Origin: an uncultured Muribaculaceae bacterium
Lineage (GTDB): Bacteria > Bacteroidota > Bacteroidia > Bacteroidales > Muribaculaceae
Assembly: GCA_958439725.1 (NCBI GenBank)
Contig: CAUBWJ010000029.1
Coordinates: 1 to 26,991 of the forward strand
Direction of reading: 5' to 3'
Length of the DNA stretch: 26,991 bases
The notes beneath the pieces were generated by a model that saw only the letters and a list, made by a program, of their open reading frames with translations, made no database searches and was not told where the DNA came from. The translations under genes were made by a program, and so were the position numbers. Positions 22,000 through 26,991 of this stretch are shown one piece after another (within the stretch, counting starts at the first letter, position 1; each line of letters begins with the position of its first letter).

Positions 22000-24252
22000 T
22001 TATTTTACTCTGTATTTCACGCTCTTTCCGGGCTTTACGGTGACCTTCTGCGTCCATTCGGTAAAGCGGTTGTCGCCCAGCGGAGCTGCTGCCTCCTGAG
22101 AGTTTTCAGCAAAAATGGTAACGGTGGCCTCATGCTCTGTGGGGTTATAAAGCGTGAGCTCAATACCGCCTTTTTTCTTCTTCAGCTCAGTGACCTTCAC
22201 ATGGTCGAACACGAAATAGCGGCCGGTGTCTGTGTTGATATATATTCCGGGAATCTCGGTGGCCATCATGGCCCCGTTTGTCTCGTTCCAGCCGGTCTTG
22301 CCTCCGTCGCCGCGCGAACCGCGGCTGTCGGCGTCACAGTAGGTGAGACGTTCGGTTATCTTGCCGTTGGGCTGTATGCCTTCAGCATGGGCGTGGATTA
22401 TGTCGCGCAGAAGGGCGGCATACAGCTCGTTGCCTGTGGTGCGGTAGAGCTTGAAAAGGGCGTCGCCTGACTGTGTGCAGAATCCCGGGGCTCCATGTTT
22501 GTTCTGGGTGCTTGCCCACACGGCGCCGGTAAGGTCAGCTCCAAGGCGCGCCAGAGGGGTATTTTCAGGGAGGATGTAGGGATATGACACTGTCCAGGTG
22601 GAGCAGAGGGCGGCCAGGGCTTCTGCCTGTGGAATATAGCTGGTGTCACCGGTGACTTCGGCAAGTGTGACCAAAGATGTGAGCAGTGCCACCGCTGTCT
22701 CTGAATCGGCGTTCTGCAGAATGTCGCCGCATCCGCCTGAGGTGAATCCCTTGACGGCAAATTCGTCGTAGAGAGCCTTGGCTCCCTCACGCGCCACGGC
22801 GAGATATTCAGGATTGTTGAAATATACCGATGCGAGGGCCAGCCCGGCGGGAGCCATCGCTCCGCCGGTGGTGTTGTACACGGCAATGTCACCGGTCTCA
22901 GGGTTGACGTAGTTTCCCCAGGTGCCATGCTTTTTCCATGTGCTGACAAAGGCGTCGGCCAGACGGCGCATGCGGTTCTCCCATTCGGGTCTGATCATAT
23001 TTCCGTTGCCCTGCTTCTTCATAAGCATGAGCTGCTTCACGGGCCAGTAGAGCATGTCGGCGTTCTTGCGGGTAAGGGCTATGTCAGATATGTTCTCTGC
23101 GGCTGCCGCATCGCGCCGGAGCACATTGCCGTCGGAGCCTACGGTATCGTAGAAGTATCCGCTCTTGCCCTCGCCGTGGGAAAGCCCGAAGTCAAACGTA
23201 TTTGCCACGCGGCGCAGATGCTCTGCATCGCCCAGCGCGAGCGCAGGGTAGGTGTTCATCATGCCTCCTATCCAGCCATACGACATCCAGTCGGCGTTCT
23301 CCGGGCAATAATATTGCGTGGTGTCGCGGTCGAGATAGCGCTCGTCGATATCGCCCATCATCAGTTCCATTACCCGGCTCATCGGTATGAGATTCCTTCC
23401 CTCAGAGGGTGCGGTGCCGGGTATGTTCTTGCGTTCGGCCATGAAGCGGCCCAGCAGCGAGGGCACGTCGGGGCAGTCGAAGCGTATTTCGTTTACGGAT
23501 ACCGTGAGGGTGTCGCCTTTGCTGACTTTTATGCCGCGGTCGGGGCTGGGGCTGAATCCTATGAATTCTGGCTTAAGCTCTCTGACGCCGGGAGCGCTGA
23601 TTACAAATGATGCCATGCTTCTGTCAGGAGCCTCTTCAACAATGAGGCCGAAATCCCTGACTTCTTTTTCACCGGGAATACCCTGAGATGTGATATAGAT
23701 GGTTCCGGTTCCGTTGCGGCGGTCAAGCACGGTCATGGCCGGAGTGGCCACATTGCAGGAGAGAAGCTCAAGCCTTGACTTGGCTCCGAATTCAGGCGAA
23801 AGCTGCGGTATGGGGTTGGAGGTGAGGGCAAGATCCTTGCGGTAATAGTCGGTGCGGTCAAGTCCGGTGGCGTATGCACGCGAGACTATGCGCTGACGGT
23901 TGCCGCCATACACAGCCGAGGGGAGCATCACATAATTGTCGCTCGACCATCCGGCGCGGTCAAACGCCACGGCCACTCCGCAGCTGTCCATATCCTTGAG
24001 GGCCACAAAGCGGTATACGCGTGAGGTGGTTCCACGACCGTTGTCGGTAACGGACGGAATAACTTTCCACCGTCCGCCGGCAGTCACTTCGTCACACCCT
24101 GTGAGCAGCGGGCCGCTGTAGCTGCAGTCAAGAAGCCTGATACCGTCCTTTACCACCGGCTTGCCGGGAAGCCATGAAACTCTTTCGGCTCCGGCTGCAG
24201 TGCACACGGCCATTGCGGCCAGAATAATTGCAAATCTGTAGATTCGTTTCAT
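22000..24252 (-). CDS. Exported protein of unknown family, possible (alpha/alpha)6 glycosidase
   Basis: A 750-residue protein with a signal peptide (cleavage near AAGAE, residue 22). Residues about 23-290 look like beta-sandwich. Residues about 300-660 are helical, with repeated small-residue helices and aromatic loops (DWMSYGWIGGMMNTYPALAL, YNTTGGAMAPAGLALASVYF, SGGCGDILQNADSETAVALL, GWNETNGAMMATEIPGIY) of the kind seen in (alpha/alpha)6 toroid enzymes. The last 90 residues return to beta. This order is common in glycoside hydrolases and polysaccharide lyases. I cannot assign a family. It lies 12 bp behind the lipoprotein gene and 26 bp before GH35, so it is very probably part of the same glycan pathway. 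Confidence 0.8.
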   Translation of the reverse strand: MKRIYRFAIILAAMAVCTAAGAERVSWLPGKPVVKDGIRLLDCSYSGPLLTGCDEVTAGGRWKVIPSVTDNGRGTTSRVYRFVALKDMDSCGVAVAFDRAGWSSDNYVMLPSAVYGGNRQRIVSRAYATGLDRTDYYRKDLALTSNPIPQLSPEFGAKSRLELLSCNVATPAMTVLDRRNGTGTIYITSQGIPGEKEVRDFGLIVEEAPDRSMASFVISAPGVRELKPEFIGFSPSPDRGIKVSKGDTLTVSVNEIRFDCPDVPSLLGRFMAERKNIPGTAPSEGRNLIPMSRVMELMMGDIDERYLDRDTTQYYCPENADWMSYGWIGGMMNTYPALALGDAEHLRRVANTFDFGLSHGEGKSGYFYDTVGSDGNVLRRDAAAAENISDIALTRKNADMLYWPVKQLMLMKKQGNGNMIRPEWENRMRRLADAFVSTWKKHGTWGNYVNPETGDIAVYNTTGGAMAPAGLALASVYFNNPEYLAVAREGAKALYDEFAVKGFTSGGCGDILQNADSETAVALLTSLVTLAEVTGDTSYIPQAEALAALCSTWTVSYPYILPENTPLARLGADLTGAVWASTQNKHGAPGFCTQSGDALFKLYRTTGNELYAALLRDIIHAHAEGIQPNGKITERLTYCDADSRGSRGDGGKTGWNETNGAMMATEIPGIYINTDTGRYFVFDHVKVTELKKKKGGIELTLYNPTEHEATVTIFAENSQEAAAPLGDNRFTEWTQKVTVKPGKSVKYRVK

Positions 24253-24264
24253 CGGGATATGGAT

Positions 24265-26535
24265 TTAAGAGTTTTTACCTTTGAGTTCGATAGTGCGCAC
24301 GGGTTTGCCTCCCTCCATCTGGTGCAGACGCCATGTGAGGGGAGCGTCTCCGGCTTCAAGGCGCCAGCTCAGGGCCGGGTCCTGCAGCAGTTTCTTCACA
24401 TGGGTCGGGAAGGCATCGGCGCTGCGGGCCTCTTCCCATGTGCGTATAACATTGAATATGGCATATTTCTGCGGACAGCTCTCTACATCCAGCTGTCCCA
24501 GCTGCAGACCGTAGGTTGCGCCGTAGCCTACCGCAGTTGCCTCGATATGTTCGTAGTCTTCCACGGTTGAAGAAGCCGTAATGGGGAAATTACCGCCGAA
24601 CGACGAGGGGAAGAAGTTGGCATAGGTCACGTCGCGCAGGTCTTTGCCCTGGCTTGTGGCACCGCCCCACTGGCGTTTCTTTACATCGTAGATGTTGAGG
24701 CCGCCTCCCACATTCCAGATGCTCTGGTAGTGCCATGAGCCTTCCGAAAGGGTGGCACCGGTGAAACGGATGTCGGCGGGGACGTTAAGCTCCTTGGCGC
24801 GAGCGAACATGTTGCGGAAGAACCGTTTCACGGAATAGGATCCGAAGCCGCTGTGGAACAGGAATTCCTGGCCGTCGAAGTCGTAATAACCCAGACCGCT
24901 GCGGCCGCACACGTCGCCGTAATGACGCGCAATCTCGTCCTGGAGTTCCAGATTGGGAACCATGCCCTCATAGGCCCACATCACGGTCACCTGAGGTTTG
25001 TCGACATTGTCGCCGGCGGTATGACCGGTGGCAGTGGTGCCCCAGTAACCGCGCCTGACGTTGAGCAGACGATAGGGAACGGTGTCGCTCACGCCCATGT
25101 AGTGAATCAGTTCCTTTCCGATCTTGACCATGTTGAGTTCCTTGCAGTGTCCTTCCCAGCAGGCGATCTCGTTCATGTACTGCGGATTGTCAATCTCTAT
25201 TATGGTATCGGTGGCCGAGATGGATTTCATGAGTTTGCGGCGGTGCTGCACGCACACGCTGTCGGAAGGCACCGGACCGCCGTCGGCAGTGTTGGGCGCG
25301 AGTGAATTGGTGATGCAGGTGCGTCCCAGCACAATTCCGTCCTTTGCGAGTTCGGCGGCATATTCACGGTGCGAGAGGTCGCGGTCGGAGAAGTGATAAG
25401 GTTTGCGTTCCTCGTTCTTTCCGTCGATGTAGCCGCCGTTGGCGCGGTCGGCATGCAGGAAGGGATGGTCGTAGGCGAGGATGGCTTTCAGTCCCATCTG
25501 GCGTGCGTAGGAGGCTATGCTGTCGTAAAGGTTGCCGTGAGTGATTATGTCGGGCCGGAACGCAGTGGGATCCTTCACCCATTTACCCTGGAATGTGGGG
25601 TAGGGCAGACCTTCTTCTTTCACTATGTTCTGAATCACATCCATGAGAGCGATGCTGTCGGGGCTTCCCCACATAGCTATCGACGAGCCTATATAATCCA
25701 CTCCGGGCACAGCCTGACGCATGAGATGGTTAGGCTCGTTGTTGGACTGGATTGGCACCCCCTCGGGAGAATAAATCAGGTTTTCCTTGCGGCGGTCGCG
25801 CGAATGATAGCGGATATTTATGCGTCCGTTTTCGTCCACGCCGGCGGCGCTTCCGTAGAGCATACGGAAATAAGGTTCGCGGCGGTTGTAGAAGGCCACG
25901 TCGCTTATCCCGTCACCTCCCAGGGTGAACTGCTGGCCTTCGCGCAGAGAAGCCGGCAGAGGATATTTTTCAGCGTCGGGAGTGTGGACGATATAGCCGC
26001 CGGCACCTGTCTCGGAGGTGAAATGCGATTCGCCTCCTATGGTATTGTCGTCGAGCGCGAGGACGCCTATGGCGAAATGCACCTTCTCGGTGGTGTCGCG
26101 GGCCACGCCTATAATCTCGCCGAGAAGATTGGTTATATTGGTATTGTATTTTCCCCATTGCACACCCCCTATATTGTCGCGGTTTGTAAGGTCTTCAAGC
26201 GTGAAACGGAGATATTTGTTCTTTTCATCTACCTTTACGGTTGCCACCGAGCCGTTTTCATATTCAAGACGGATTTTGCCGCCAGATATGTCGGCTTTCA
26301 CCGGGTAATAGTAACGTCGAAGCGATTCGTCGTAAAGCGACAGCAGCGGCGACGGCTTGTCGGCCGGACTGAAATTGCGGTTATCCTTAGTGCGGTCGTA
26401 CATTCCGGTGATGTAACCTTTCGGATTGACCTCGACTCCGAAGTAGTCGGTCTTTAACAGATGATTATTTTCATTTGTGCATGCACTGAAACACAACATG
26501 CTTGCGACTCCTGCCGCCAGCCAGAATTTTCTCAT
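24265..26535 (-). CDS. Lipoprotein of unknown family, possible TIM-barrel hydrolase with inserted module
   Basis: A 756-residue lipoprotein: the leader ends in the lipobox FSAC with Cys19, followed by TNENN. Residues about 28-265 look like beta-sandwich. From about 275 a barrel-like alternation appears (KAILAYDHPF, VTVMWAYEGM, GLGYYDFDGQEF), with Asp552, Asp554 and Glu557 as possible catalytic acids. Residues about 440-512 form an inserted module ending VRRGYWGTTATGHTAGD, a pattern I associate with beta modules of phage tail proteins. It is the first gene of the five-gene operon, with a -7 box about 37 nt upstream of the start. I cannot assign the family; the call as hydrolase rests on context and fold pattern. 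Confidence 0.8.
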   Translation of the reverse strand: MRKFWLAAGVASMLCFSACTNENNHLLKTDYFGVEVNPKGYITGMYDRTKDNRNFSPADKPSPLLSLYDESLRRYYYPVKADISGGKIRLEYENGSVATVKVDEKNKYLRFTLEDLTNRDNIGGVQWGKYNTNITNLLGEIIGVARDTTEKVHFAIGVLALDDNTIGGESHFTSETGAGGYIVHTPDAEKYPLPASLREGQQFTLGGDGISDVAFYNRREPYFRMLYGSAAGVDENGRINIRYHSRDRRKENLIYSPEGVPIQSNNEPNHLMRQAVPGVDYIGSSIAMWGSPDSIALMDVIQNIVKEEGLPYPTFQGKWVKDPTAFRPDIITHGNLYDSIASYARQMGLKAILAYDHPFLHADRANGGYIDGKNEERKPYHFSDRDLSHREYAAELAKDGIVLGRTCITNSLAPNTADGGPVPSDSVCVQHRRKLMKSISATDTIIEIDNPQYMNEIACWEGHCKELNMVKIGKELIHYMGVSDTVPYRLLNVRRGYWGTTATGHTAGDNVDKPQVTVMWAYEGMVPNLELQDEIARHYGDVCGRSGLGYYDFDGQEFLFHSGFGSYSVKRFFRNMFARAKELNVPADIRFTGATLSEGSWHYQSIWNVGGGLNIYDVKKRQWGGATSQGKDLRDVTYANFFPSSFGGNFPITASSTVEDYEHIEATAVGYGATYGLQLGQLDVESCPQKYAIFNVIRTWEEARSADAFPTHVKKLLQDPALSWRLEAGDAPLTWRLHQMEGGKPVRTIELKGKNS

Positions 26536-26571
26536 GATCTAAGGTGAAATTTAAGTTGATGAATGACAACG

Positions 26572-26579
26572 CAAAAATA
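26572..26579 (-). promoter_or_regulatory. Candidate -7 box of the five-gene glycoside hydrolase operon
   Basis: The minus strand reads TATTTTTG (TAnnTTTG), followed by about 36 nt of leader to the ATG at 26535. It overlaps the T-tract of the terminator of the upstream small ORF. The nearest TTG upstream is 27 nt away, too far for a standard -33. Confidence 0.5.
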
Positions 26580-26619
26580 ATAATTCCCCGGAATGTCATA
26601 ACAGGACAATCCGGGGAAT
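26580..26619 (-). terminator. Terminator of the small ORF upstream of the operon
   Basis: ATTCCCCGG (26583-26591) pairs perfectly with CCGGGGAAT (26611-26619) over a 19-base loop. On the minus strand it is followed by TATTATTTTTG. It lies 30 nt beyond the stop of the ORF at 26650. Confidence 0.7.
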
Positions 26620-26649
26620 AGAATGCATTATTTTACTAATTTCAGAATT

Positions 26650-26952
26650 TCATTCCAGCAGGGAATTCAGGTAGTTTTCATCGGGTTCGAACATATTGAC
26701 AGTCTCACCTTTGGCTTTAGCCTCCTTGATATAGGAATTCATATCGTTCAGATTTTCTGACAGGGCAGTGAATACTCTGTCAGAAACATTTATATCCGCA
26801 CCGCTTTGGATTGAACAACTGTAGTATCCATCAATTATTGATACATTTTTATAGAAACGGTAGACTGCGGCCTTTACCTTAGCGATATCGTCTTCTACTA
26901 TTTCTACAGAGCGAGATGCTGGATTTGCTATTCCGTAAGCAATTATGGACAA
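26650..26952 (-). CDS. Small hypothetical protein, start uncertain or N-terminus missing
   Basis: About 100 residues, acidic and soluble, with no signal peptide and a likely helix-strand pattern (VAKVKAAVYRFYKNV-like start, SENLNDMNSYIKEAKAKG near the C-terminus). No ATG exists between an in-frame TAG at 26971-26973 and the conserved-looking part; the best start is TTG at 26952, so it may be a truncated gene or use a rare start. A terminator follows at 26580-26619, which suggests a transcribed unit of its own. I do not recognise the family. The first 39 bases on the minus strand (26953-26991) show no further gene. Confidence 0.5.
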   Translation of the reverse strand: MSIIAYGIANPASRSVEIVEDDIAKVKAAVYRFYKNVSIIDGYYSCSIQSGADINVSDRVFTALSENLNDMNSYIKEAKAKGETVNMFEPDENYLNSLLE

Positions 26953-26991
26953 AGCGGGCTTGAAAAGAAACTAAAACAACGACAATAAAAA

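Noticed and set aside
21974..22057. N-terminal extension of the GH35 gene
   Set aside because: The extra 28 codons overlap the end of the upstream gene and precede a clear signal peptide starting at ATG 21973.

Overview
The window looks like chromosomal DNA from a Bacteroidales gut anaerobe, most likely close to Muribaculaceae. The grounds are the fimbria-associated DUF3575/DUF3868 pair, secreted sulfatase and glycoside hydrolases, Bacteroidota-type -7 boxes (TAnnTTTG) and little use of Shine-Dalgarno sites. The family-level placement is an impression. By eye, the first 10 kb are clearly GC-richer than the TCS and GH31 parts.

Layout. 1-477: GC-rich non-coding repeats, with two tandem copies of about 150 bp plus an inverted partial copy. 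478-2540 (-): a DUF3575 porin-like protein followed by a DUF3868/OmpA-like protein. 2541-2963: a divergent regulatory region with a C9/G8 inverted repeat. 2964-6541 (+): a serine-type sulfatase translationally coupled (ATGA overlap) to a SUMF1-fold/BNR sialidase-like fusion. 6542-6911: a leader with a strong promoter, a methionine-rich 43-codon ORF and an intrinsic terminator. 6912-9160 (+): metX and hom. 9238-11803 (-): a DUF349 protein followed by a phosphoglycosyl transferase. 12082-12339 (+): a small unknown acidic protein. 12340-12702: two terminator-like hairpins, a 31-codon ORF and a promoter. 12703-14881 (+): an OmpR-type response regulator and an overlapping histidine kinase. 15116-26535 (-): five tightly spaced genes for exported proteins, reading an unknown lipoprotein, an unknown exported protein, GH35, GH97 and GH31. 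26650-26952 (-): a small unknown ORF without an ATG.

How the genes work together. MetX and Hom make homoserine and O-acylhomoserine for methionine synthesis. The region before them has the parts of a ribosome-mediated methionine attenuator: promoter, Met-codon cluster, a possible antiterminator, and a terminator 26 bases before the metX start. This is the most interesting candidate in the window. The sulfatase/fusion pair and the five-gene operon both point to periplasmic or surface glycan breakdown. GH35 plus a GH31 of alpha-xylosidase type would suit beta-galactosyl-alpha-xylosyl side chains such as those of xyloglucan. However, no SusC/SusD pair and no hybrid regulator lie in the window, so the substrate is inference. 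The two leading proteins of that operon were not recognised. One carries an internal module resembling those in phage tail proteins.

Limits: all family calls are by reading motifs, and no searches or folding programs were run. Promoters are called mainly on the -7 box, and most lack a clear -33 element.
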